Part shown: positions 53,325-63,500 of the stretch, piece after piece
How positions within the stretch are numbered: the stretch's first letter is position 1
How the letters are laid out: every line of letters starts with the position of its first letter
NCBI RefSeq assembly: GCF_936943645.1
Contig: NZ_CAKZJO010000087.1
Location: 1 to 64,000, forward strand
From: an uncultured Bradyrhizobium sp.
GTDB taxonomy: Bacteria; Pseudomonadota; Alphaproteobacteria; Rhizobiales; Xanthobacteraceae
Direction of reading: 5' to 3'
Length of the DNA stretch: 64,000 bases
Made by a program: the position numbers and the translations under genes
Notes under the pieces: generated by a model
What the model was told of the DNA's origin: nothing
Seen by the model: only the letters and a program-made list of their open reading frames with translations
The model's database searches: none

Positions 53325-54242
53325 ATGTTTCTCGATATCAGCGACGACCAGGATGCCCTGCTGACGACGACGACGACGCTGCTTGCGCGCGCCAGGAATC
53401 GCCTCGTGCTCGGGGGGAGCAAGGCGTCCTTCGATCTCGAACTCGATGCGGACCTGGAAAAGGCAGGCGTGCTCGATGCCGCGTCCTATCCGGAGTTCGG
53501 CGTATCGACCGCTGCGCTCATCGTGCACGAGGTTTGCCGCAGCGCGTCCATCGCGGAAGTGGCGGCCTCTTCCGTGATCCGTCCGATGATCTGCCCCGAT
53601 GCGCCGAGGCCGCTCGCCGTGCTGACGGGCGATCCCTCTCAGGCTGTGCGTTTCCTGCCGGTCGCGAAGGCTGTGCTCGTGCTGTCGAGCACAGGCGCGG
53701 CGTGGTTTCCGGTCTCGCCGGACGACATCGACATCGTCGATGCCTATTTCGCCTATCCGATGGGGCGGCTCCGCGATCCCGAAAGCTGTCTCTCGCGCGC
53801 GCGGGCCGTCAGCGATCCGACCCTGCCGCGCCGTCTCGCCCAGCTCGCAGTGGCGGCGGAGATCACCGGCGTGCTTCAGGGCGGACTCGACAGCGTGATC
53901 GCCCATGTCACCGACCGGCGGCAGTTCGGCCGGCCGCTCGGCACTTTCCAGGCCGTGCAGCACCGGCTTGCGGCCTGCGCTTCGAAGATCGCTGCAGCCA
54001 AATGGCTGGTGTTCAGGGCCGCTGGCGCCGGAGCTACGCACACGGATGTGGTTGCAGCGCTCGCGCGTGCGCAGTCCGTCGTCGATGCGATCGTCTACGA
54101 TCTGCATCAGTTTCTCGGCGCCATGGGGCTGACTCTTGAACATCCCCTCTATCGCTGGACTTACCGCGCAAAGCTGCTGAAGTCGGAATTAGGCGGAGCT
54201 GCCCGCGGCAATCGCGAGCTGGCAGAACTTGCTTGGCCGTGA
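53325..54242 (+). CDS. Acyl-CoA dehydrogenase (smaller, divergent subunit)
   Basis: A 305-residue protein, shorter than usual (about 380), with a reduced N-terminal domain. The conserved C-terminal block RRQFGRPLGTFQAVQHRLA is clear, and LHQFLGAMGLTLEHPLYRW near the end is typical of the C-terminal helical domain. The middle FAD-contact motifs are weak. It probably pairs with the larger subunit encoded just upstream. Last gene of the TetR-linked operon. Confidence 0.8.
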   Translation: MFLDISDDQDALLTTTTTLLARARNRLVLGGSKASFDLELDADLEKAGVLDAASYPEFGVSTAALIVHEVCRSASIAEVAASSVIRPMICPDAPRPLAVLTGDPSQAVRFLPVAKAVLVLSSTGAAWFPVSPDDIDIVDAYFAYPMGRLRDPESCLSRARAVSDPTLPRRLAQLAVAAEITGVLQGGLDSVIAHVTDRRQFGRPLGTFQAVQHRLAACASKIAAAKWLVFRAAGAGATHTDVVAALARAQSVVDAIVYDLHQFLGAMGLTLEHPLYRWTYRAKLLKSELGGAARGNRELAELAWP

Positions 54243-54835
54243 TGCCAACACGTCTGCTGTGATCGTGATGCGTCGCTGATCGATAAGGTGTCAGCCGCAA
54301 ACGAAGTGACACAGCACTGTCGCATGCGCCGCGAGTAAAGCTGGACCGCGAGCGCCTCGCGGGCGGTTGCAGGTCGTCGGGCCCCTGGAGGTCAATTTAC
54401 AATCGACCTGTAACCTATTGATTTCAATAGGAGCTCAGAGGCCTTCTCTTGCACCTGATCGCTGCTTGGCTTTTCACAACTTGTGGATCTGATGCGACGG
54501 GGCGACGAGCTTTGCCGCTCGCCCACGAGGACATTGGCGCGAGTAGCGCCGATCGCCTGTTCGCGGCGGCACAGCTCGGTGCTTGCTGAAGCAGCCCGAA
54601 GCGGATTGTCCGAAGCGCGCGTTCGATTGGCCCGGGCGATCGAGGCCACGACCTTCGTCGGGAGTGACGAAGGAGGGCTTGGCTTGCCCATTGAACAACG
54701 TTAGATGTAAGCGATCGTCTTATCCGTGGTTAAGTTGTTGTCTCGATCTGTTGCGCGAGTTTGGGGGCCCGGCAAATCCTGCGTGGTTCCCGGTTGGGAT
54801 CCCGGCCTGTTTCGGCCGGGTTTGAAGCTTGGGTC
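54243..54835. other. Gene-free spacer before the type I secretion operon
   Basis: About 590 bp. A palindrome CCTATTGA-TT-TCAATAGG sits at 54414-54431 and could be an operator. Short frames at 54483-54704 have no recognisable features and no ribosome site. The promoter of the secretion operon is probably here, but I cannot place it. Confidence 0.5.
54801..54820 (+). promoter_or_regulatory. Hairpin in the leader of the type I secretion ATPase gene
   Basis: CCCGGCC and GGCCGGG form a 7-bp stem with a TGTTTC loop, followed by TTTG, 15 bp before the ATG at 54836. It could slow translation or act as a weak terminator. Confidence 0.35.
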
Positions 54836-57025
54836 ATGACTATTGCGATTGCAAAAGCGCCTGACGAGGCCGCGGGCACACCCGGCGGCAATGATCCTGA
54901 GCTTCCTGCGTCGCTGCTTTCCTTCATTCTGATCGCCAAATTCCTCGGTGTCCCCGCCGACGCCGGCCAGATCGCCCATGACCATGGCGCGCCTGGCGAG
55001 CGGTATCGGCTTGAGGATCTCGCCCGCATCGCCAGGCGGCTGAAAATCGTCGCCAAGGTGAAGCCCGCGACGACTGAAGCGCTGCACAAGGTCCCATTGC
55101 CTGCGCTCGCCGAGTTGCAGGACGGCGAGGCCGTCGTTCTGCTCAAGGTCGACCAGCAGGAGGCCGGATCGCGCTACCTGATCCAGCGCGGCAATGGCGG
55201 ACGTCCCGAAGTGTGGACGGCGGAGGATTTCGGCGACCGGTATGCCGGACGGCTCCTGCTGATGACGACGCGCGAGCTGATGGCGGGGGCGACGCGCCCG
55301 TTCGACATCAGCTGGTTCATTCCGGCGCTGGTGAAATATCGCGGACCCCTGCGCGACGTGCTGATCGGGTCGTTTTTCCTGCAGCTGATGGGGCTGATCT
55401 CGCCCATCTTCTTCCAGCTCGTGATCGACAAGGTGCTGGTCCATCAGTCGCTGACGACGCTCGACGTGCTGGCGATCGGGCTGTCGGCGGTGCTGATTTT
55501 CGAGACCGGCCTGTCGGCGCTGCGCAACTGGCTGTTTGCGCACACCACCAACCGCGTCGACAGCGAGCTCTCGTCGCAGCTGTTCCGGCACCTGCTCAAC
55601 CTGCCGCTGTCGTATTTCGAGGCACGCCGCGTCGGCGACAGCGTGGCTCGCGTGCGCGAGCTCGACCGCATCAGGGAGTTCCTGACCTCGAATGCCGTCA
55701 CCGTGGTGATCGACCTGTTTTTCACCATCGTGTTTTTCGGCGTCATGTACGCCTATAGCCCGCTGTTGACCCTGATCGTCACGCTGTCGATCCCGCTCTA
55801 TGTCGCGATCTCGGTGATCGTGACGCCGCCGCTGCGCGCCCGTCTCGACGAGAAGTTCAAGCGCGGCGCGGAGAACCAGTCTTTTCTCGTCGAAAGCGTC
55901 ACCGGCATCGGGACGCTGAAGGCGATGGCGGTCGAGCCGCAGATGCGTGCGAAATGGGAGAAGCAGTTCGCGGGTTACACCAGCACCGGGTTTCAGGTCG
56001 CGACGCTCGCGAACTGGGGCAGTCATCTGATCCAGCTGGTGTCCAAGCTGACCACGGTTGCGATCCTCTTTTTCGGCGCGAAAGCGGTCATCGCCGGCGA
56101 CCTCTCGGTCGGATCGCTGGTCGCGTTCAACATGCTGTCCGGGCGTGTCGCGCAGCCGATCCTGCGGCTGTCCCAGCTCTGGCAGGATTTTCAGCAGGTG
56201 CGGATCTCGGTCGACCGGCTCGGCGACGTCCTGAACGCGCCGGCCGAGCCCGATCACAATCCCAACCGGGCCAGCCTTCCGCCGATCAAGGGCGCGGTCA
56301 ACTTCGATCGGGTTCGTTTCCGCTATCGTCCCGACGCGCCCGAAGCCCTGCGCGGCATCTCGCTCGCGATCCAGCCGGGCGAGATGATCGGCATCGTCGG
56401 CCCCTCCGGCTCGGGCAAGTCGACGCTGACCAAGCTGGTGCAGCGTCTTTACGTGCCGGAGCAGGGCCGGGTGCTGGTCGACGGCGTCGATCTCGCGCTG
56501 GTCGACCCGGCCTGGTTGCGCCGGCAGATCGGCGTCGTGCTGCAGGAGAACATCCTGTTCAATCGCTCGGTGCGCGAGAACATCGCGCTCGCCGACACCA
56601 CGATGCCGATGGAGCGGGTCATCGCCGCCGCGCAGCTCGCCGGCGCGCACGAGTTCATCCTCGGCCTTTCGCACGGCTACGACACGGTGATCGACGAGCG
56701 CGGCGGCAACCTCTCGGGCGGGCAACGCCAGCGGATCGCGATCGCGCGGGCGCTGATCGGCAATCCCCGCATCCTGATCCTCGACGAGGCGACCAGCGCG
56801 CTCGACGCCGAGAGCGAGGAGATCATCCAGCACAATCTCGCCGGCATCGCCCGCGGCCGCACCGTCATCATCATCGCGCATCGTCTCTCCGCCGTGCGCC
56901 AGTGCGACCGCATCGTCACGGTCGAGGCCGGCGAGATCACCGAGACCGGGGATCACCAGACGCTGCTGCGCTCGGGCGGCCGCTATGCCCAGCTCTACAC
57001 CAAGCAGATGGGGCGCTCGACGTGA
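54836..57025 (+). CDS. Type I secretion ABC transporter (HlyB-like)
   Basis: Inner-membrane exporter ATPase for RTX proteins, 729 residues from the ATG at 54836. Residues about 25-150 form a C39-peptidase-like domain: its start (SLLSFILIAKFLGVPAD) has no catalytic Cys, as in HlyB, so it docks but does not cleave cargo. Six membrane helices span about 160-440 with SYFEARRVGDSVARVREL between. The nucleotide-binding domain has Walker A GPSGSGKST near 522, signature NLSGGQRQRIAIARAL, and Walker B ILILDEATSALDAESEE. Overlaps the adaptor gene as GTGA. The RTX protein 3.5 kb downstream is the obvious cargo. The outer-membrane TolC partner is not local. Confidence 0.92.
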   Translation: MTIAIAKAPDEAAGTPGGNDPELPASLLSFILIAKFLGVPADAGQIAHDHGAPGERYRLEDLARIARRLKIVAKVKPATTEALHKVPLPALAELQDGEAVVLLKVDQQEAGSRYLIQRGNGGRPEVWTAEDFGDRYAGRLLLMTTRELMAGATRPFDISWFIPALVKYRGPLRDVLIGSFFLQLMGLISPIFFQLVIDKVLVHQSLTTLDVLAIGLSAVLIFETGLSALRNWLFAHTTNRVDSELSSQLFRHLLNLPLSYFEARRVGDSVARVRELDRIREFLTSNAVTVVIDLFFTIVFFGVMYAYSPLLTLIVTLSIPLYVAISVIVTPPLRARLDEKFKRGAENQSFLVESVTGIGTLKAMAVEPQMRAKWEKQFAGYTSTGFQVATLANWGSHLIQLVSKLTTVAILFFGAKAVIAGDLSVGSLVAFNMLSGRVAQPILRLSQLWQDFQQVRISVDRLGDVLNAPAEPDHNPNRASLPPIKGAVNFDRVRFRYRPDAPEALRGISLAIQPGEMIGIVGPSGSGKSTLTKLVQRLYVPEQGRVLVDGVDLALVDPAWLRRQIGVVLQENILFNRSVRENIALADTTMPMERVIAAAQLAGAHEFILGLSHGYDTVIDERGGNLSGGQRQRIAIARALIGNPRILILDEATSALDAESEEIIQHNLAGIARGRTVIIIAHRLSAVRQCDRIVTVEAGEITETGDHQTLLRSGGRYAQLYTKQMGRST

Positions 57026-58485
57026 CGGCCTGGGTCGCCGAGCGCTTCCCGACCCTCGCCAGGCACTGGGCCGTGCTGCGGGCGAGCTGGGGCATGCAGA
57101 ACGAGGCCGACCGCAACCGGCGGCCGCGCTCCGATCACGAGTTCCTGCCGGCCGCGCTCGAGATCATGGAGAAGCCGCCGAGCCCTGGCCTGCGCATGCT
57201 GCTGCTGATGACCTGCGGATTCTTCACCGCCGCGCTGGTCTGGTCCGTCATCGGCACGGTCGACGTCGTCGCGGTGGCGAGCGGCAAGATCATTCCGTCG
57301 AGCAAGGTCAAGACCATCCAGCCGATGGAGATCGGCTCGGTGCGCGCCATTCATGTCGCCAACGGCCAGCATGTCGAGGAGGGGCAGCTTCTGGTCGAGC
57401 TCGACCCGACGCTGGCGACCGCCGACGAGGCGCAGGCGCGCCAGAACCTGCAGGCCTCGCGGCTGATCCAGGCCCGCAATGCGGCGCTGCTCGCCTATCT
57501 CGACGGCCGTCCGACCGGCTTCGTCGCGCCGGACGACACGCCGGCAGCGATGGTCGTGGTGGAGGAGCAATATGTCCGCGCCAGCATCGCCGAATACGAG
57601 GCGCAGGTGGCAAGCCTGCAGCAGCAGATCGCGCAACGCGCGGCCGAGCTGACCTCCGCCGAGGTCGAGATCAACAAGCTGCGTCTGACGCTCCCGCTCG
57701 TCGATCAGTCGCTCGAGGCGCGCCGGCAACTCACCGAGCAGGGCAATTTTGCGCGGCTGCGGCTGCTCGAATACGAGCAGCAGCGCATCGAGCACGTCCA
57801 GAACGTCGATGTGCAGCTCGCCAACGCGGCGCGGGCGCGCGCCGCGATGACCGCGCTGGAAGCCGAGATCCGCAAGCTGCGCGAGACCTTCGGCAAGACC
57901 GCCGTGACCGAGATGGTCCAGGCCCGCGACAAGGCGCAGCTCGCCGCCGAAGATCTGCGCAAGACCACGCGGCGGCGCGAGTTTCTGCAGTTGCGCGCGC
58001 CGGTGGCCGGAACGGTGCAGCAGCTCGTGGTCGCGACGATCGGCGGCGTGGTGCAGCCGGCCCAGCCGCTGATGACCGTGGTCCCTGATGGCGCCGAGAT
58101 CGAGGTCGAAGCCCAGGTCCTCAACAAGGACATCGGCTTCGTGCGCGAGGGCCAGCCGGTCCGCGTCAAGCTGGAGGCATTTCCCTTCACCGACTACGGG
58201 CTGGTGCCGGGCATCGTCGAGAGCATCAGCCGCGATGCGATCGACATGTCGCAATCGAACGGCCAGCCGCAGCGCGACGACAAGGGACGGCCGGTCCAGC
58301 CCGGCCTCGTCTACGCCGCGCGCATCCGCCTGCTGCAGACCAGCATCCGAATCCGCGACCGCCAGCAGGCGCTCGGCCCCGGCCTCTCCGTGCAGGCCGA
58401 GATCAAGACCGGGGAACGGCGGATCATTCAATATCTGCTGTCGCCGATCACGCAGTCGCTCGATGAGGCGGGGCGGGAGCGGTGA
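57022..58485 (+). CDS. Type I secretion membrane fusion protein (HlyD-like)
   Basis: Periplasmic adaptor that joins the HlyB-like ATPase to TolC, 487 residues beginning with GTG at 57022 inside the end of the ATPase gene. One transmembrane helix lies near residues 58-80. After it VASGKIIPSSKVKTIQPMEIG is the lipoyl-like strand. Two long coiled-coil arms cover about 130-310 (rich in E, A, Q, R). RAPVAGTVQQLVV closes the lipoyl domain. The C-terminal beta-barrel ends with PGLSVQAEIKTGERRIIQYLLSPI, the usual HlyD tail. Confidence 0.92.
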   Translation: MTAWVAERFPTLARHWAVLRASWGMQNEADRNRRPRSDHEFLPAALEIMEKPPSPGLRMLLLMTCGFFTAALVWSVIGTVDVVAVASGKIIPSSKVKTIQPMEIGSVRAIHVANGQHVEEGQLLVELDPTLATADEAQARQNLQASRLIQARNAALLAYLDGRPTGFVAPDDTPAAMVVVEEQYVRASIAEYEAQVASLQQQIAQRAAELTSAEVEINKLRLTLPLVDQSLEARRQLTEQGNFARLRLLEYEQQRIEHVQNVDVQLANAARARAAMTALEAEIRKLRETFGKTAVTEMVQARDKAQLAAEDLRKTTRRREFLQLRAPVAGTVQQLVVATIGGVVQPAQPLMTVVPDGAEIEVEAQVLNKDIGFVREGQPVRVKLEAFPFTDYGLVPGIVESISRDAIDMSQSNGQPQRDDKGRPVQPGLVYAARIRLLQTSIRIRDRQQALGPGLSVQAEIKTGERRIIQYLLSPITQSLDEAGRER

Positions 58486-59094
58486 CCAGGCACGAAGCCT
58501 GCTCGGTGGTTGACATCATAGGCTCGTAGCCGACGCGCCCGGTGTGCGCTGAGCATGGCAGCCAAGTCTCCGCCGCCGAATACAACTGGGCGAACGGCTC
58601 GACCGGCTCGTCAGGCGCGCTGTCGAGCCTTCCTGTATGACGACATGGTGACGTCGTGGCTTGCTTTGCGGACCATTGCTCGCTTGCTACGCGCCTTGCG
58701 CAAATTTGCGCAGAACGGCTTGTGCGGATCTCCTGAACTTTGCCGAGTTCCATTTTCGGAAGCCGAGCGATCGTTGCCGATCGCAACGGATAGACACATC
58801 GCGAAACATTTTTTGGGGCGTATTGCGATTTCGTCTTGAAGTTGTATGCGGGTTAACGTTCTATGAATGCCGAAGGAGGGCAGTGGGGCTGCTTCCGATT
58901 ATCTGCAACAGAACTATACATCCGCTTTCTCGTGTCGGCCGTCGATACAACCGCAGCGGGTAACACGCAGATGACCGGTCTTTTCGCGTCGGCAGACAGG
59001 CGGCCCTGACCGGGCTGCAGGCTGCCACGGCAGGCTCATTCCCTCATGATCGCAATACGCCCATTGGGCGGATCGAAACTAGGGAGCGAGAGCC
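58486..59094. other. Gene-free spacer between secretion genes and the acyltransferase gene
   Basis: About 610 bp with lower GC than its surroundings around 58640-58930. The sequence GAAGGAGGG at 58869-58877 is followed by a 26-codon GTG frame that I do not consider real. The promoter for the acyltransferase-lipoprotein-RTX unit is probably in this stretch. GGGAGCGAGAG just before 59095 is the ribosome site of the acyltransferase. Confidence 0.5.
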
Positions 59095-59712
59095 ATGGCA
59101 AAGAGCGCGAACGAGACGGCGGCCGCCGGCAAGCCGGCATTGAACGGGATCAAGGGCGGGGCCGCGGCCGGGCCGACGGAAGCGAAAGAGCGCGCGCTCG
59201 ATCCGCAAGTGCTGGCGCAAATTGCCGCGTTCAAGATGCGGATCCAGGCCGGCGTCGGCGAGGTCGTCCTCGCCATGCTCAACCTGCCGCGCTACCGCAA
59301 CCAGACCCTGGCCGACGTCATGCACCTCGTCGTCGAGCCGATGACGCGCGACCGCATCGCCATCGCCAAGGCCGGCGGCGAGGGCAAGGTCGAGGAGACC
59401 GCCGGCATCGCGATCTGGGCCAGCGTTTCCGACGAGGTCGACGCCAAGATCCGCGAGCAGATTCAGGCCCGCGTATTCCCGGTTCGGCTGAAGGCCGAAG
59501 ACTGGGCCAGCGGCGAGACCACTTGGCTGCTCGACGTCATCGCCCCCTCGCAGAAGGTCGCCACCGCCGTGCTCGCGAATTTCAAGCAGGTGGTGAAGGA
59601 CAAGCCCATCCGCATCCATCCGATCGTGAGTCAGCTGGTCGATCCGGAGGTGCTGGAGAAGATGAAGGTCAAGCCGGTCAGCGAAGCGCAGCCAAAGGAA
59701 GAGCGCAACTGA
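59095..59712 (+). CDS. Toxin-activating lysine-acyltransferase (HlyC/RtxC family)
   Basis: Predicted to transfer acyl chains from acyl-ACP to lysines of a pro-toxin in the cytoplasm before export. The 205 residues have a 35-residue polar N-terminal extension and then the family core. GIAIWASVSDEVDAKIREQ aligns with the SWANLS-E region of HlyC, and LKAEDWASGETTWLLDVIAPS with its VAEDWTSGDRKWFIDWIAPF, keeping the catalytic Asp (Asp147). The HlyC His23 position (SPLHRNW) reads LPRYRNQ here, so residue 67 is Tyr. The same substitution may be normal in this alphaproteobacterial subgroup. It lies 88 bp upstream of the lipoprotein gene and in front of the RTX gene. Confidence 0.8.
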   Translation: MAKSANETAAAGKPALNGIKGGAAAGPTEAKERALDPQVLAQIAAFKMRIQAGVGEVVLAMLNLPRYRNQTLADVMHLVVEPMTRDRIAIAKAGGEGKVEETAGIAIWASVSDEVDAKIREQIQARVFPVRLKAEDWASGETTWLLDVIAPSQKVATAVLANFKQVVKDKPIRIHPIVSQLVDPEVLEKMKVKPVSEAQPKEERN

Positions 59713-59799
59713 ATCCCGAGGATTGGGCGAGGTTGCAGCGACGTCTGCGAACCAACGCACATCGAAGCGATCGGCAATCCGGACGGGAATCGCAGAGTG

Positions 59800-60504
59800 A
59801 TGGGACGACGAGGAGTTTTGGGGCTTCTTGCCAGCGTCGCGGCGGCGCCGCTCTCGGGCTGCCTGAAGCCCCATGAGACGCTGCGCTATCGGTTGACGCT
59901 CGAGGTCAGGACACCCCAAGGCATGAAGACGGGCTCGTCGGTGCTCCAGAACGACGCTTGGGGGCCGTCAGTCATTCCGCTTCCAGGGGACATTGGCGGG
60001 TCCGGATATATCGGTGAGGCGCCTATGGTCGATCTGGGCGATGGCCGATTACTTTTTGCCTTGCTCTGCGGTCCGGATTGGCAGCGGGACATTTTCGGAA
60101 TTGTTTCGGCAGTCCTTTCTTACCCCGAGCTGAAGCTGGGCGGCCCTGACGACGGCCTCATGCAACGGATGAAGAGGGCTAACGAGACCAAACCGTCCGC
60201 CAAGCTGGGACGTGGGCAGTATCCGATACTGGTCACCTTCACGGATATAAACGAGCCGAAGTCAGTCATCGAGGTCGCTTCCAACGATCTCGCAGCAAGT
60301 TTCGGCGCAGGTTACGAGCTCGCAGAAATAACGTTTCAAGTCGTCGATCAGCAAACGCCGCTGACAACGGGGATCAGGCAGCGCCTGAAGTGGCTTGGAC
60401 CACATCCGGAGACGCGACTCGATCAGCAAGTCAAGACCCTTAACGACCGGTCGCTGGCCCGGACGTTGTTCAACGGCTGCTTTGTTTCAGGAAGCGCAAA
60501 ATGA
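59800..60504 (+). CDS. Lipoprotein of unknown function, candidate immunity partner of the RTX lipase
   Basis: A 234-residue protein with a lipoprotein signal: positively charged MGRRG, hydrophobic stretch, and lipobox PLSGC with Cys21. Start at the ATG 59800; a GTG one codon earlier is possible. The mature part begins YRLTLEVRTPQGMKTGSSV and is mainly beta-rich by eye, with a few conserved-looking PxLVTFxDxNxPxSV residues. It was not recognised as a named family with certainty. Its stop overlaps the RTX lipase start as ATGA, so the two are probably made together. In type VI lipase effectors, periplasmic lipoproteins next to the lipase serve as immunity proteins. The same role here is inference. 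Confidence 0.6.
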   Translation: MGRRGVLGLLASVAAAPLSGCLKPHETLRYRLTLEVRTPQGMKTGSSVLQNDAWGPSVIPLPGDIGGSGYIGEAPMVDLGDGRLLFALLCGPDWQRDIFGIVSAVLSYPELKLGGPDDGLMQRMKRANETKPSAKLGRGQYPILVTFTDINEPKSVIEVASNDLAASFGAGYELAEITFQVVDQQTPLTTGIRQRLKWLGPHPETRLDQQVKTLNDRSLARTLFNGCFVSGSAK

Positions 60505-63500
60505 CCCTTCCGATAACCAAACAGGATCTGTTCCTCGCAATCCTGGCGATGGATAGTTATCACCGCGGGTACGGCGAACAAGTCATTGCCGTCGGTCGCT
60601 CGGCAACCGAACTCGGCAACGCGACGATTAACACGATCGCTATTCCGGACGGGTCGATCGCCGCGGGATTCTATGCGAGTTCGTACGACGTTTCGCGAGT
60701 TTCGGCGATAACGGATCCGAACAAGACGGTCATTGCCTATCGCGGGACCGACTATGATGGGACGCAGGGCTACAACATCTTTCGTGACGTCTGGAATGGC
60801 TGGGCGGTCGGTGCCGGCCTGACAGGCGGGTTTGGCCTCGGCAGCCAGGCCGGCATGACAATTGCGTACTACGAGTCTGTCGTTCGCGCACTCGATGACA
60901 ATCCCAACCGCACCATCTTCGACGTCGATGGAGCGAAGCCGATCGTCACTGGTCACTCCCTGGGAGGCGGGTTGGCGGGCTTTGCGGCCTATCTGTCAGG
61001 CTCGACTGGGGTCGGATTTGACCACATGCCGTTTGGCGTTGCCGCAATCGCAACGCTCGCCTACCAGGTTCTCAACGCCGTCCAGATATGGAACAACGAT
61101 CCTGCGCACGCCGATGACCAGATATTGGCGACCGATGTCTTTACCTTAGACCTTCTCGACAAGCTCAAGATTCACCAACCGAGTTTCGACGTCTTCAAAG
61201 GCATTTCCACCGCGTACGAAATCAACGCGGGATTGCGCAACGGCATCATTGCCGGCGCCGTCGGCATCGGGCTTGGTGTTCTGGCCAACTTTCTGCTGGG
61301 AGGCCTACTTGGTCCATTGCCGGGCGCATTGCTGGCGGCACTCGGCGGCGTGATTGCCGGCGGGCAAGTGGCTGCCGAGGCGAACATCGATCAAACGGTG
61401 ATGGACACCTACGGATGGACCAACCCCTTTCCGGACCAGCGGCATAGCCAGGCGCTCCTGACGATCCTGACATTTGCCGACTTGTCGAAGCAGACCAACT
61501 CATTCTACGCGAATTGGCAGAACGACCGGATCGCGAACACCGGCTTGTGGGCGCTATTTGATGGTGATCTTGCCAAGGCTGCGGGCGCCGACACCTCGGC
61601 CATCTCCGGACTGGCGCACGATCAGCAAAAATGGACGACGATTCTCCAGACGGCGATCGCCTATTCCGCTCTGGATGAAGGCACGGATGCCTCCAAGCCG
61701 TTTGGCGATACCGGCGTCAGCGCCTTGATCGATGACTGGTCGCAACTCGGATATGTGACGGTCAACCTAACCAACCACAATGCATTCTTTGACACGCCGA
61801 TTCTGTTCACCAGCCTCTTAGAGGCGGTCTTCCCCAAGGACGTCACCTCGTTGATGACGCGAATGGTGGCGCAATATGCCGGTGCGCTTGCCATCAATGA
61901 CGTCGAGGATTCCGAGGCCAAGCAAGTTCTCGGAAGCGACGGAGCGAAGGGCGGCATTATCGCCCTGTCCGACGACAACACGGCCCTGGCACTTGACCTT
62001 TCGAGCATCCTTTGGGGCAATGTCCTCAAGGCGGGTCGCGACACCGAGGGGCCCGATAGACTGGCCCCCGTCGACGAGGACAAGTTCCGCGCGGCATTCT
62101 TCGGGCAGTCCGCCGAGACGAACCCGTCGGTGATATCCCGGCTTATCACCGGGATTACCGGGTTTGCGGCCTCCAAGGTCGACGAGGAGGCGCTCAAGAA
62201 GCTTGCCGCCTTCTGGGAAGCATCGTCCGGATCGATCTTCGATCGTTATCACCTTGTCACGTCTGCAGCCGACGACGAAATCACGCTCAGCGAACGTACG
62301 TACAAGGACAAGATCCCCGAGACCAAGGGCGATCAGGTTCATGTCGATGTCTACATCGGCACGCAGGGCGATGACGAGGTGCACGGCACCTCCGGCAACG
62401 ACCTGCTGATCCTCGGTGCCGGCAACGACGTGGTCTATTCCCGCGGCGGTCGGGACATGGTGCTTGGCGGCACTGGCAACGACGAATTCGTCGACGAGAT
62501 CGGCGAGCAGCACAGCCCGCAGGACGATGGTAGCGACATCTATGTCGGCGATACCCTCGAGAAATCGATGGTGCAGGGCTTCCTGGACTATCTGCGCGGC
62601 CTCGTCGGAGCCGGTGACGTCGACAAGGTTCGCTACAGCGTCCAGGATCCCGTCACACATCAGCTCGCCGCTAAGGGCCTCCAGATCGTCTCCGGCGAGC
62701 TGGTCACCTACGGAACGAGCAAAGGCATCAAGCTGACTGTGCGCGACCTCAATACCGGTCGGGTCAGCAGCGATATCATGATCGATATCGACATCGTGGA
62801 ATTGAGCGAGCGAGCCGACTTCGTCTCAATCAGCGATGACCTCAGCAAGCTGCCGGTGATTGTCGACCTCAGCGCTCCCAAGAGCGGGGTCCTGGGCGAG
62901 CAGGATTTCGACACCGTCTCGTTCGAGGCGCGGGCCAACGGCGTCATCACGATCAACGGTTCCGTCGCGGACAATTCCGGCGGCGCCGGCGGCATCGTCG
63001 ATCTGACGAATTCGGTCGCCCTGAAGCTTCTGCGAGCGTTCTTCAAGCCGGAGGCCGAGCTGCATTTCCGCGGCGCGGAGAACGTCATCCTCACCAGCAA
63101 GGACGACGTCTATTTCGGCGGCAATCTGTCCAATCTCCTCGGCGTGCAGCAGGGCTTCTTCGGCACCGCCAATCACGACGGATTCGGCAAGATTTCCGGC
63201 GGCGACGGCAAGGACCTCATGGTCTACTACGGCGCCGGACACAAGGATGCCGGCGAGCTCATCGATCCCTCCAAGCCCGACGGACCGAGAGCGGCCGAGG
63301 AGCTGTCGCTCACGGTCGATGGCGGAGCAGGCAACGACGACATCCTGCTCGTCGGCGGCGACCGCGGCATCGCCGCCGGTGGCCTCGGCAAGGACTGGAT
63401 CTACAACACCTCGAACGGCGGCATCATCTGGGGCGACGCTGTCGGCGGCTATTATGAAAAGCCGGTTTTCGACGAGGATGGCAATCCGGTGCTCAATCCG

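Noticed and set aside
54483..54704. 73-codon frame before the type I secretion operon
   Set aside because: No ribosome site, no homology that I can recognise, and arginine-rich composition.
58882..58963. Small GTG frame of 26 codons behind a GAAGGAGGG sequence
   Set aside because: Too short and without any feature beyond a ribosome-site-like stretch.
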